Part shown: piece after piece, positions 11,717-23,042 of the stretch
Layout of the letters: each line of letters starts with the position of its first letter
Position numbering within the stretch: the stretch's first letter is position 1
Assembly (NCBI RefSeq): GCF_019175385.1
Contig: NC_083337.1
Span: 43,252,938 to 43,316,937 of the forward strand
Direction of reading: 5' to 3'
DNA from: Lycium barbarum
Taxonomy: Eukaryota > Streptophyta > Magnoliopsida > Solanales > Solanaceae
Length of the DNA: 64,000 bases
Position numbers and translations under genes: made by a program
The notes under the pieces: model-generated
Told to the model about the DNA's origin: nothing
The model's database searches: none
The model's input: the letters and a program-made list of their open reading frames with translations, nothing else

Positions 11717-12238
11717 TTAAAGAGAACCGAGGAGCACACCAACAAAGCGCCTAATTCTGTTAGGCTCAGTAGGGATCAAGGGAGAAGAATAACGGGCCAG
11801 ATACAGATAGCGAGTCATATAGGCCTGCACAGGTAAGCTCCTCTGCTGAAGATATAGAAAATCATCCCTATGCTCCTTCCTCAAGGCCCGGGGCACATAC
11901 TTCTCAAGGAAGTCCCGGTAGAACTGATTCCAACTCAGGTGAGGAGAACCCTCAGGTCTGTAAGAAACGAAATACCTCCACCAAGTCTTCGCGTCTCTGC
12001 AAAACAGGTAGGACACATAGTCAACTCCACGGGACTCTACAATCCCCATCCTATGCAACAACTCATGCATATCCAAGATGAAGTAATAAGCATCCTCTAT
12101 AAAAGTACTCGGAAACCTCGACGGCTCTAACTTTCTAAACCTCCCAACAAGATCCTGATTAGTCAAGGTCATAATAGGGCCCACCATGGGTCTAAGATCA
12201 TCCCCCGAGGATGGCATGACATCAATCAGGGGAGCCAT
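11717..12238 (-). pseudogene. Gag capsid-like domain remnant (element 2)
   Basis: 173 residues from the Met at 12238. LVGRFRKLEPSRFPST, then AKTWWRYFVSYRPEG, WNQFYRDFLEKYVPRALR and DDFLYLQQRSLPVQAYMTRYLYLARY match the plant retrotransposon gag domain in order (helix with YLFCRDA, W-rich core, EF-like repeat of aromatic residues). The frame ends early at 11717, at GVLLGSL, so the nucleocapsid part is not fused to it. Confidence 0.85.
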
Positions 12239-12343
12239 AGGTGCAGCTTGCTGTGCTACTCAAGTAGGTATCTGCTCAGGGGTCTGCGCCCTAACTCTGG
12301 TCTGCAAATCTCCTCTCAGAATAGTAACACCGGCAGCAACCTA

Positions 12344-12356
12344 CCTGATACCAACT
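12344..12356 (-). other. Primer binding site of element 2 (mutated)
   Basis: Minus strand reads GTTGGTATCAGG next to the LTR end GTCGTGA. TGGTATCAG is complementary to the 3' end of initiator tRNA-Met; the following AGC has decayed. Confidence 0.65.
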
Positions 12357-13547
12357 TTTCACGACCTAAACTAGCTAAGTCGCTCAAGCACCTACCTTTC
12401 CAACCTCGATAACTGAACTCTTATCCCAACAATCTCAAGATGCATGAATTAATAAATAAACAAGCGGAAGAGATAGAAAAACATAAGTCTGACACACTAA
12501 TAGATAGAATACGCGAAATGCATCAAACCTCCCCAAATATCTATCTAATCATACAGAAGCAACTAACTAAATACTATAAATCTGACAATAATAAAATACA
12601 TCAAATGTTTGAATATGTCTCGGAATGTACATAAGACATAGAATAAGGAAGAATCTCTGAGGTAGCGGACGTCCCCGTACTCACCCTATAAGACACTGAG
12701 CAACAACTCTTACACAAAGATCAGCCATGAGAAATGGAGGTCGACCCTACCTGGAACTTTGCATTCATAAAAGAATGCAGCAAGTGTAAGTTAGTACAAA
12801 CAACAAGTACTGTTAGGTATCATAGGCCAACTAACTGTAGCTAACACATATCAAGTCAATAAAGTAAGATAAGCAGGTAATCAATCAAGGTATAAGTCAA
12901 ACACAAGCCAGAAATCAAGTACATGTCATCACCTATGTTATAGCATCTAAACCCAATTGTGTCAAGTCTCAAATACTCAATTCGAATTCGTATATCACAA
13001 GTACATCACAAGAATATCACAACAGAAGCCAAGTGCAACGCAACGCAATAATGTAGGAAATGTATATGCAATGCAATGTTTTGTACACATGTACTCCTGA
13101 TGGAAATATCAACGTCTTAGTAGAAAAACCTATAGGGGACCTGTGGAGTCCATGTACCTCACCGCTCTAGCACAAAACCTCAATAACCGCTACCTCACGA
13201 TTCTGACAAAAACCTCAGTAATCGCTACGCACTACCTCTATTCAGAGACAACCATCGGATATCGATCGTCATGTGACTCTCATCCAATTGAGCCTACCTA
13301 ATCATAGTGTTTCCTCAAGTATCATCAATGTGTTGATAGTATATCATGAAGGATGAGAATGCGTGCAATGTATGAGTTCATTATCAATAATCAGATCAAT
13401 ATCACAAGTATCAAGCAAGGGTACGCCAACATTATCATGAATAGGCTCAATAAGCCACATAGAATACTATCGTTGTATCAAACATCAACAAGTAAGATAC
13501 CACAATATCATTAACAACATATATCAATAGTCTGCAATATCTACTAT
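12357..13547 (-). repeat. 5' LTR fragment of element 2 (3' 1.2 kb)
   Basis: Ends (minus sense) GGTCGTGA beside the primer site. It contains the tandem hairpins of the K family: AGTAC/GTACT (12793-12811) and TGCATTC/GAATGCA (12760-12779), followed by donor-like TTCCAG|GTAGGG near 12750. A repeat-rich block with AACCTCAATAACCGCTACC words lies at 13140-13260. It is cut at 13547 by LTR C, and its 5' part is not in the window. Confidence 0.75.
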
Positions 13548-14618
13548 TGTTACGACCCTACGAGGAGACATGACGGGTACACGGAGCTAACTATCGAGCA
13601 CCACTTATTCTAATAGTCATCAAACTTATCCTGCATACATTTACTATTCTCACACATCTAATCATACGGAAAACCATTTTTCAATTTCAAGAATATCTGT
13701 CTTTATATACATAAGCCCTTCGGCTATCAAAATAATATATATACAATGAGGGAACTCATGAGACCATATCACCCACACATACGTATCTACGAGCCTCTAC
13801 TAGGGTACTAGACATAAGGACGAGACAGGACCTCGTCGTGCCCAAATATGTACATAAAGTAATAAATAAAATAGCATCTCCGGAATAATAGAGTGCACTC
13901 GTAAATCTGCTGGTCAGCTCCGATGAATCTGGGTCTCCTCCCTATCAACTTGTGGGCATGAACACAGCGTCTAAAGAAAAGGACGTCAGTACGAACATTG
14001 TACTGAGTATGTAAGGCATAAGCAATAACGACATATGAATAAATAAGGAGACATCAAATAGAGAAGAACCTGTAACTGACTGTCACTTAAGAAGGAAATA
14101 ATGCATACTAACTTACTTCATAAGATCATCATGTCATGTATGCATATACATATATACGCTGCCAGACCATATAGGTACGGTGTGATAATCATTAGCCCGC
14201 GTCCGGGATAACCATCTCATGTCGTCCACTAGTGGTGTCTGCCTATGCCATCTAGACATGGTGTATACGCTGCCCGCCTTAGCTGTGTCTACTCGGCCAT
14301 ATAAGCACAATGTAATATCATCATCATGTACTCATCATAATGCATGCATAGGAACTCAAAGATAACTATACTTTATCGGGGTGACATAAGGTCGTGAACC
14401 CTCGATTCCATTATGGAGTTTCATGAGCATTCTGCCTCACCTTGAAGGAATTAGCATATAAGGTGAGTTTAGCACGAAGAACGACATCAATTAATCATAA
14501 TTAGGACCATTAGCTTTGTAGAAGAATCATATCATGAACTTTAGAATCTTTAGACTTAAGCTCATCATCATTATTACCATACTCATAACGTATCTCTTAT
14601 CTTTATCTCATATGAGGC
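13548..14618 (-). repeat. LTR C, part 1 (3' end of the LTR)
   Basis: Minus-strand end GGGTCGTAACA at 13548; the flanking 5 bp is ACTAT. Hairpins CAGTAC/GTACTG (13987-14005) and CGTC/GACG (13968-13985). The donor after them is degraded (CACAA|GTTGAT). It aligns by eye with solo LTR D. It is interrupted at 14618 by solo LTR A and resumes at 26547. Confidence 0.85.
14614..14618. other. Target-site duplication GAGGC (left) of LTR A
   Basis: GAGGC occurs at 14614-14618 and again at 26547-26551, exactly flanking LTR A. This shows a single insertion followed by LTR-LTR recombination to a solo LTR. Confidence 0.9.
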
Positions 14619-17021
14619 TGTTATACCCCGTATATTTATACGTCAAATTATTCGGAAGGGAATCGACTCAAGTTAAAAGACAGGATCATTCTCGGACATG
14701 GAATAGAAACCCTAAATTTATAATTTCTAAATTAGAACCAATTGATTATAAATTTTATTTAGTGTAAAAATATTACTGGGGATTAGGAATTAATTAATTG
14801 TGATTAGATTATTAAGTGGGAATTAGTAATTAATTAAATTAATTAAAGTTAATTAAACAAGTGGGCCCCACCCGAATTAAAAAAAATAAAAAAAATAGGA
14901 AATGGTGACACATAATAAGGCACGTGTACCACCTAGGGAGAAAGTATATAAATCAAGGGGATGATTCATAACTCATCAATGTCACATTTCATTCTTGAAT
15001 TAGCAAAACAAAAAAAAATGCTAAGGAATTGAAAGCACAAGAAGCTCTCGGCCAAGGCTGTTTTAGCCGAGCAATGGAAGTTTGATGGAGAGAAATTAAT
15101 GCCTCAAGGTGTTGTAATTATTCAAGTGATTAGCAAGGTTAAGAAGCCGAGTTTGTTAAGGTAAGATTTGATATTTTTAAGCACGTTTTGGAGGTGATTA
15201 AACTTGTGTAAATTGCTAAATGTGTGATGAATGTAAGAAGTTGTAGATGTTGATGTTGAAATGTAAATTGAGACGTGTAGAGGGCTGTTTAATTAGACAT
15301 GGTAAATTAATTTAAAGTTGCATTATAGTTGTTGTTATCATGGGTTATATGGTGAAGGAATGAAAGAATTAATAAGTTAAGGGTGAAGTTGTGTTGATAT
15401 GAACATGTTGTTATCCTTATAGAATTGAAAGAGTTGAAGTTATGATTATGTCCATATGTTGTTGTTGGTATTTCTGTGTTAACACGAGGACAATTGGAAA
15501 TTCGGGATAGGCGAGTATATAGGGGAAGTGCTGCCCGATTTTCGTTAAGTCTTTAGATAATAGAAAACCCTAAACGAGAATACATAAGCTAAAATATAGG
15601 TTCTATAAGAAATGGGCTATAGATTTGTGAACTAGAAAATATATTTACTAACGATAGCGTTACTCTTATATTATATAGGCTAAAAGAGCGTTGAGACGAA
15701 CGGGTTACGAATAGCCGCCAACAGGTATGTAAAGCCTATCCCTTCTTTCTTTTGGCATGTCTTAGGCTTAAGTGATGAATGATATGAACTTTGGGGTAAT
15801 TCCATTCATAAGCTTTGAGTGATATTTATGATTCTTATTCACTTCTTGATATTACAATTCTCAAGTGATTGATCCTCACTTTTTAGTTTCCTGTACGTTG
15901 GATAATAGTCGATATATACCCGTTCCTACTCTTAGGAACTCTATGACAACTAGTGACTGGACTTCTATAAGGTGTTTCATACTACAGTGACTTATGACTA
16001 TGATCCGTAAGGCTTTATGATATATTTATGATGACGTTCAGGGGATGTTTGGTATGTTTCCGAGTCACATTCGAAAGGTATTTAATACGACTGTCGTCTT
16101 GATTTTCAAATGGTAATTCGTGTTGATTATTCTACCGAGTCTTTGAAAATGTTTTAAATTGCATATAGTTTCTCACTACTCTCTCGTGCATGCCTCAATA
16201 TGTCATTCACCGAGTCCCGGGCCGGGTATGTTATCGTGCACAGTTTCACTGCATTGTTAACCGAGTCCCTCACTAGAGGGTCGGGTACGGTATATATATA
16301 TATGATAATATGATGATATGTTATGGCGGCCAGGAGGGCATATGATGACTTTATTCACTGAGTCCCTCACTAGAGGGCCGGGTACGGTATATATGTATAT
16401 GATGATGATATGATTATGTCACCGAGTCCCATAATGGGCCGGGTATCATATATGATATGGACATGCATGGTTTATGTTTCAAAGGCAAGTGTTTTAGTAT
16501 TCTGGACATTGTGCTTGTTTTCTGTACTCCTTATTTCAGTTATGATCCTTTTTACTGTATTTCATGCTTTATATACTCAGTACATATTTCGTACTGACCC
16601 CCTTTCTTCGGGGGGCTGCGTTTCATGCCCGCAGGTACAGATAGTCGGTTTGGTGACTCTTCAGCATAGGACTTCTATTCAGCTGTCTTGGAGAGCTCCG
16701 TTGTTCCGGAGTTTAGACTTTTGGTACAGATCTTATGATATATATGTATGTTTATCCAGGGGTAGGACGGGGCCCTGTCCCGTCATATTTCGCTATTCGT
16801 ACTCTTAGAGGTATGTACACATATAAGTGGGTTGTGTATGGGTTCTGTCCAGCTATGTCTATACGATGTGCTGTGGTATGATGTTCGTCTCTAGTGGCAG
16901 CCTTGTCGGCTTGCACACGATATTGATATGTGATGGCAGCCTCGTCGGCTTGCGTATTATTTCATGATATGATTAGTTGTGACTCCTTAGGAGACAATTT
17001 ATCTGAATACGATGACGCTAT
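14619..17021 (+). repeat. Solo LTR A, part 1
   Basis: Starts TGTTATACCCCG. TATA box TATATAAAT at 14945-14953. Donor AAG|GTAAG with exon edge 15160; conserved block AGGGGAAGTGCTGCCCGATT from 15521; mini-exon 15679-15724 (46 nt; acceptor TTATATAG, donor CAG|GTATGT); second mini-exon 16581-16634 (acceptor ATACTCAG, donor CAG|GTACAG). Hairpins CAGTAC/GTACTG at 16578-16596 and CCCCC/GGGGG at 16598-16614. Repeats with CCCTCACTAGAGGG and GGGCCGGGTA words at 16200-16450. Element B interrupts at 17021; the last part is at 26414-26546. Confidence 0.9.
14945..14953 (+). promoter_or_regulatory. TATA box of LTR A
   Basis: TATATAAAT about 330 bp from the LTR start, with a leader of about 180 nt to the splice-donor-like GTAAG at 15161. 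This is a plausible Pol II promoter for the element. Confidence 0.6.
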
Positions 17022-17152
17022 TGTCACGACCCAACCCCGTGGGCCATGACTAGTGCCCCACCTGGACACTCGTATACATACCTGTTAGATATAGTCAAAC
17101 TGAAGCTAAGGTCAATATGGAAACTTGCAAAAGAACCCTAACGGTTCATAAC

Positions 17153-17155
<3 letters not shown>

Positions 17156-17189
<34 letters not shown>
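17156..17189. repeat. (TA)n microsatellite
   Basis: About 17 TA units near the 3' end of the B 3' LTR; the partner LTR has only a short run at 24569-24584. Confidence 0.9.
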
Positions 17190-17192
<3 letters not shown>

Positions 17193-17836
17193 GGAATAAT
17201 TGTCTCCTGAGGAGTCACAACTGATCAAGACATAATATGATACGCAAGCCGACAAGGCTGCCACTCCAGACGAACATATCCATAGCACATCGTATAGACA
17301 CCACTGAACAAACTAATACACAACCCACACATATGTCTACAGACCACTAAGAGTATCAACAGTGACATATGACGGGACAGGGCCCCGCCGTACCCCTGGA
17401 TAAACATATATATACATATACATCGAAAGGGTTGTACTAAAAGTCTAGGCTCCGGAACAACGGAGCTCTCCAAGACAGCTGAAAGGGAATTCTAAGCTGG
17501 AGGATCACCAAAGCGAGTATTTGTACCTGCGGGCATGAAACGCAGCCCCCCGAAGAAAGGGGGTCAGTACGGAATATGTACTGACTATATAAAGCATGAA
17601 ATACAGTAAAGAGGATCATAACTGAAATAGAGATTACCAGAAACAAGTATGACTTTTAAAACATCAATACACTTGCCTTATGAAATGAAAATCATGCATA
17701 TCAATATCATATATCATAAATATAACGTGTCCCCGCCCTCTAGTGAGGGACTCGGTGAATAAGGTCCCCACATAGCATCCTTGGTGCCATAATCACATCA
17801 TCACACCATCACATCATAACACCATCATATCATCTT

Positions 17837-17840
<4 letters not shown>

Positions 17841-17882
<42 letters not shown>
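17841..17882. repeat. (TA)n microsatellite
   Basis: About 21 TA units at the left edge of the segment that is deleted from the other LTR of element B. Confidence 0.9.
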
Positions 17883-17885
<3 letters not shown>

Positions 17886-19517
17886 CGCGTCCCGGCCCTC
17901 TAGTGAAGCACTCGTTGAACAATGCAGTGAAATTGTGCACGAAAACGTGTCCTGGCCCGGGACTCAGTGAAAGACATATTGAGACACGCACGAGCAGAGT
18001 AGTGAGCAACTATATGCAATTTAAATCATATCTGAGACTCAATGGAATAATCAAAACGATATCATTTGGAAATCAAACCGATAGTCATATCAAATACCTT
18101 TCACATGTCACTGTGGATTATGTCAGAATAGAACTTCTGGAATCATATATACGTATCAAGATATATCAAAGACCCAATGGAATAATCAAAACGAACTATC
18201 ATTTGAAATCAACACAATAGTCATATCAAATGTGTTTCGAATGTCACTCGGAAACATATCAAATAGAACTTCGGAAAATCATAGACACGTATCAAAACCA
18301 TATGAAATAGCTTATAGAAATCAAGAACATAATTATCCTAGTGTCTCTAAGAATAGGAATTTCTTTGGATTCATATACACATCGTCTGTTTATTTCATAA
18401 AGATCATGCCAAAAAGAAAGAAGGGTTAACTTTACATACCTGTTAATGATTAATCGTAATCTCGTTCGCTTCGTTGCTCCTTTAGCCTATTTAATATAAA
18501 AGTAACGTTATCATTAGTAACAATACTTTCTAGTTCGTAAACCCGTAGCCCATCGCTTATAGAATTTATTCTTTAACTCATACTTTCTCGTTTAGGGTTT
18601 TTCATTAGTTAAGGACTTAACGAAAATCGGGCAGCATTTCCCCTGTATATTCGCCTTACCCGAATTTCCAATTATCCTCCTGTTAACACAGAAATACCAA
18701 CAATAGAGATATACGTACATAATTCGCACAATTTAGCGCATAACATTCTAACAACCCAACAACCTTTTTGAATCCATCTCAACCCACAATTTTATATAAC
18801 AACAATTTCATGCATTTTCCTAATTCCAATTTCGTCCAATCCAATTTTAATAATTCCATTCCAATACTATTAACACAATTACACCATAAAATAAGAAAAT
18901 CTTACCAAATTTTTCTCGGAGGAATTTCTACGCTCAATTGCTCCAATTTTACAATTTCTTCTTCTCCAACTTAATATCCAATGTTTCTATCACCTCATTG
19001 AACTTGTAATTTTCTTGGAACTTGATCAAAATATGCAAAAAAAAATTATTTTTCTCCATCTTCATGGCTGGCCGAGAGTCTTGGCAACCATGGAGGTTTC
19101 TTATATTTTTTTTCTCCAAATTTGATCTTATGAAATGAAATGAATTTGCTTGTCTATTCATCATCCAACAATATATGTATTGCCCCTACAATGGACACGT
19201 ACCCCTCCCCTTTATGACTCACTATTTGGTTTCTTGATTTATTATTGTTTTATATTTTGTTTTGGTGGGGCCCACAATTAATAATTAACTTAATTAATAT
19301 TAATTAATCACTAATCCTACTTTATTATCTAATCGTAATTAATTAATTCCTAATCTCCAATATTATTTTTACACTAAATAAAATTTATAAACAATTTATG
19401 TTCTAATTTAAAATTTAAAATTAAAGGTTTCTATTTCGTGTCCGAAAATGATCCCGTCTTTAACTTGAGTCGATTTACTTGCGAATAATTCGATGTATAA
19501 ATATACGGGGTATAACA

Positions 19518-19553
19518 TCCTTCCCCCCTTTAGAACATTCGTCCTCGAATGTT
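19518..19553 (-). other. Polypurine tract and hairpin of element B
   Basis: Minus strand: AACATTCG, loop AGGA, CGAATGTT (19534-19553), then TAAAGGGGGGAAGGA beside the LTR start. Same arrangement as in element 1. Confidence 0.88.
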
Positions 19554-22500
19554 AAACTGGTCCTGAACTCCCAATACTTTCTCAACTGTTCTCTTATTTA
19601 GGCATGCCCTTCACATACCTCTTCTCAAATCTCTACATAGTCATTCCTGTAATATCTCCTCCTTCTGTTGCTTGTCAAGGTAATTGTTGTACGTCGTTGT
19701 CTTAGCTCCCCTCGTCATCTCGTAGTTGGTTGTCAGTAGTGTTTCAAGCTGTTCTGCTGAAGTGTTACTGTCTCTCTTATCTACTTACTGTTCAGTTGTA
19801 CTGTCATCGATTGATTCGGAATTGTACTCATGGTACATGTAGTCATGACTCGATTCTTTCTTTTTCTATAGTTACTCTCTTAAGATTATGTATCGGTCAC
19901 TTCCCTTTACCTTCTTATCTTTAAAAAAGGTCTTGTAACAGGCAGACATCCCTCATCGGTTTATTAGATTTTTGCAATTCTTAGAGTATTTCATACCTCC
20001 GGTATTCGTAGACCCCTCACAGACTCTACGGATAAAATAAAATTTCCCTTAACGTAACTGGCACTAATTTAGGCATATTATCTCGTGTTGTTTCTCTATT
20101 TTTGACTCAACTCTTCTATTGCCCCTTTAATCCAATTTGCTCTTAGCTCTCCTATCACATATCCTATTGCCACCTTTACACAAGTATGTGTAGGTGCTCA
20201 AACTATCCCGGAAATACCTTAGCGTTGCCTCGCTAGTCTTTATGCAGACCCTATATTCTTCTCCTATATCTTTTAATTGATATCAAGGCTCAACTATGGC
20301 TTTTTCCCTCAATACTAATTATATCTCTGTAGTTTTGCCTCAAACCATCTTACATTTTTCTTTGGTGTACCCAAAATATTGCAACCGCATTGTTGTTATT
20401 GAATTCTTACTCTTCTTATCAAGTACTCACTTGGATTCGTTCTTAGTATACAAGTATTCGTAGGTTGCATAACTATTCCTGTACAATTTGTACAGGAATA
20501 GTTATGCAACATATCTTGTTGTTATTGTGGCGAAATAGTGCATAACTAGTCATAGTCTTTCCTTCTCCTGGCTTATTCTGCTCTACATATCTTGTTGTAC
20601 CATCACTCACTTGCTGTCTATTTCGCCATACTCTTTCCCCTTCCTCTATTCACCATTTGGTTTTCTCATATCCTACTATAGGAGAGATTTCCTATCCTTT
20701 CTCCTTTGCAACTTATAAGCCACAATATCATTAGCCAATAACTCTGTTGCCAACATCTTAACCTCTAATCCCGTATAGCCTTGCTATCCTTTATAATATC
20801 TTTTAAGTTACTCGTTACCATTCTCCTGTCGTATTCTTCCTTTTTATGAGCATCCACCTTCTGATGTCAAATTATCCAAGATCTTTACCAATAATTGTCT
20901 GCACTATCTCAAATACCATCTTGGCTTCTATCCGTTTATTGTTGGCCTTCCAATCTCGCTAACTTGTTTCAGCAAGGGATCTCACTTAAAGTTTAAGTTT
21001 TCACATTAAATGTGTTACAGGGTCAGTTGATTGCATCTTACACTTGCATTTCTCTCATCCGCTTCCCCCCTTTAGGGTGTACCCACATCTTTATCTATTT
21101 ATATTCTACTCTATGACCCCATTTCAAATTTTCAAATTCATATGATTCTTTTCCAATACATTTGGTATACTACACCATATCCATGTCTTCTTTTATATCA
21201 TCTATAACTTCGATCACCCATGTACGAAACCCTAACACAATCATGAGGCGATGAGAACTCTCGATATATACAGTACAAACTCTTATCTAACGAGTGGTAG
21301 TCGAGTAATGTAATTAATGTAGCAATTTACCCGAAGCCACAATCCATTCATTCCAATCAGTAATTAGCTAGTGCTTATAGTCGTTTCAAATTCTCATTTA
21401 GGTATCACTTATATTCTAATGATAAGTGTCCCAAGCTTTCTTATAATACTATCTTTATCCCAACGGATATCACCTGTTTCCTCTAGTAACCTCACAATGC
21501 ATCAGTTGTTTCACAAATCCACAATCCTTGTCCTTTAAGGATTTCACTATTTTCGAGGTGAGGTCACATATACGCAGTACCCCTTTATGCCTCATACTCT
21601 TTCTCTCTTGTTATATATCCAACGCTAACTTCTAACTTACTCAAAATCATATCAAATTCGTCTTAATGGTGGTCTTGTCCAATCACCTTGTCGTTATACT
21701 ATACCTCTAAGTTCATAGCTCTATATTTCCCTTTTTATCCTATACTCATACTCAATTAATTACGTCTGTCTTGAGTGCTTACTTTGGTATTCCTTTCATT
21801 TCTCCAGTCTATGTCCATCTTTTATTTTGTGCACGAGGAATCTCATGCTACCCCTATATCCTTCGGAAACACTACTCCGGCATAACCCTTTTCTCATTTT
21901 CAAAACATATTCTGTTCATCCCTATTTGTTCTTACCATACCAGTCATTTCTGGCATTCATTCTGTCTTGTTGCTCATCTTCCTTTTGGTTGGTCTTTCAC
22001 GATCCTGTCACTTATTTTACTCGTTTTCTAAGCCATACATGTCATAACGCATCGCTACACTGTAATCCCACTCGCTTTCTTCTTATCTCCTTCCTTTTAT
22101 TAACTCCTCCTCTTCCTGTGCTCGTTTTTACTTTCATTACCACTTGACTTTTATTCTGAACTTTCCCTATAGAACTCTGTAAGTCTTTCTTATTCATTCT
22201 ACATTTGCTTTTCCGTTTCACACCAATCACATCGCATTCTTTAGTTACTTCCTTGTTAGGCTTTACTCATTTCTATAACAATCCTTATGGTGTTCACATT
22301 ACATCCTATTTGTGACGAATCCTATAGCGTACACTTTTTATTCTTAAGGATTCACGATTTTTATTATGGTTTAATCTAACTCTATGGAGCAGCTGTACCT
22401 AAACTTTCACCTTTTCTGATCAGTCTTATCCTTAATATCTCACAAGCTGTCTTATTAATACCTTCATATTTGTCACCTTTTTCTAAATCATTCTTTAGTG

Positions 22501-22664
22501 TCACAAGCCATTCCAAGTTATCCTAGCCTTTCATCATCGACACGTGAAACACATGATTCAAGACAGTCCACAAGTTAGAGTTTTCCTTCCACAAATTCCC
22601 TTTCCAAATAATTGATTAGGAACTACGAAACTAAGGATAAAAAGATATGATGAAATGCTAACTC
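19554..22664 (-). other. Non-coding filler in place of pol (element B)
   Basis: About 3.1 kb, pyrimidine-rich on the plus strand, with only short chance frames. I could find no YxDD-like RT motif, no RNase H DAS block, no integrase zinc finger and no chromodomain in any frame. The boundary with the protease is abrupt near 22665, where the reading leaves the family sequence after KPIELFE. A 47-bp palindrome sits at 20464-20510. It could be acquired foreign DNA or strongly diverged sequence; I cannot tell which. Confidence 0.7.
20464..20510. repeat. Near-perfect 47-bp palindrome
   Basis: Two 23-nt arms starting GTTGCATAACTATTCCTG are exact reverse complements around a single T at 20487. Pairing fails immediately outside the arms. 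Perfect arms in otherwise decayed DNA suggest a recent event. Confidence 0.95.
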
Positions 22665-23042
22665 AAATAGTTCTATTGGTTTGGGTTTTATCCCAATTCT
22701 TCTAGCAACAAAGGGAGATTTATATGATAAGGTGGAGCCTGGGTCTATTAATGCATCTACGTCCCGAGGGTAAATCGATAGTATACATGTAACCATATTT
22801 GGTGACGTCTCCTGATCCTGTCTACTAACCAAGGCATATATGCGGTTCGAAGGACCGCTAGAACTGGAGGCTTCGCCACGACCTCTACCACGGCCCGCTG
22901 GTACCTGAACACCCTGCCCCATAGGGTGCATAGCCACAGAAGAAGATGCACCAGCAACCGACCCAGTGGGCTGAACCACACCGTCTGAACCACCACTATA
23001 CGGACACTCTCTCATAATATGGCCTTGACGGCCGCAAGAAAA
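22623..23042 (-). pseudogene. Zinc knuckle remainder and truncated protease (element B)
   Basis: In the same frame as the gag after its TGA: FSCGRQGHIMREC completes the CCHC knuckle. An RGRGRG linker and the protease start [16 protein letters not shown] follow. Family similarity stops after PIELFE, and the frame ends FLSLVS at 22623, so only the first third or so of the protease is present. It cannot form the homodimeric active enzyme by itself. Confidence 0.85.

Larger units (their letters stand above)
6841..13547 (-). mobile_element. Decayed chromovirus (element 2), interrupted on both sides
   Basis: On the minus strand, from right to left: 5' LTR fragment, primer site, gag, protease, RT, RNase H, integrase, chromodomain, 3' LTR fragment. 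Domains sit in three different frames with many stops, so several frameshifts have accumulated. Its 3' LTR is cut at 6840/6841 by element 1 and its 5' LTR at 13547/13548 by element C, which makes it the oldest layer of the left half of the window. Its LTR family (start TGTAACGACC) is also that of LTRs J and K. Confidence 0.85.
17022..19517 (-). repeat. 3' LTR of element B, 2.5 kb
   Basis: Same family as LTR A. Mini-exon 18440-18486 (47 nt; donor CAG|GTATGT, acceptor AATAG), block GGGCAGCATTTCCCCT near 18630, donor-like G|GTAAG with exon edge 18906. Second mini-exon 17527-17580 with hairpins CAGTAC/GTACTG (17565-17583) and CCCCC/GGGGG (17546-17563). (TA)n at 17841-17882. The segment from about 17833 to 18380 is missing in the partner LTR. 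Confidence 0.92.
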
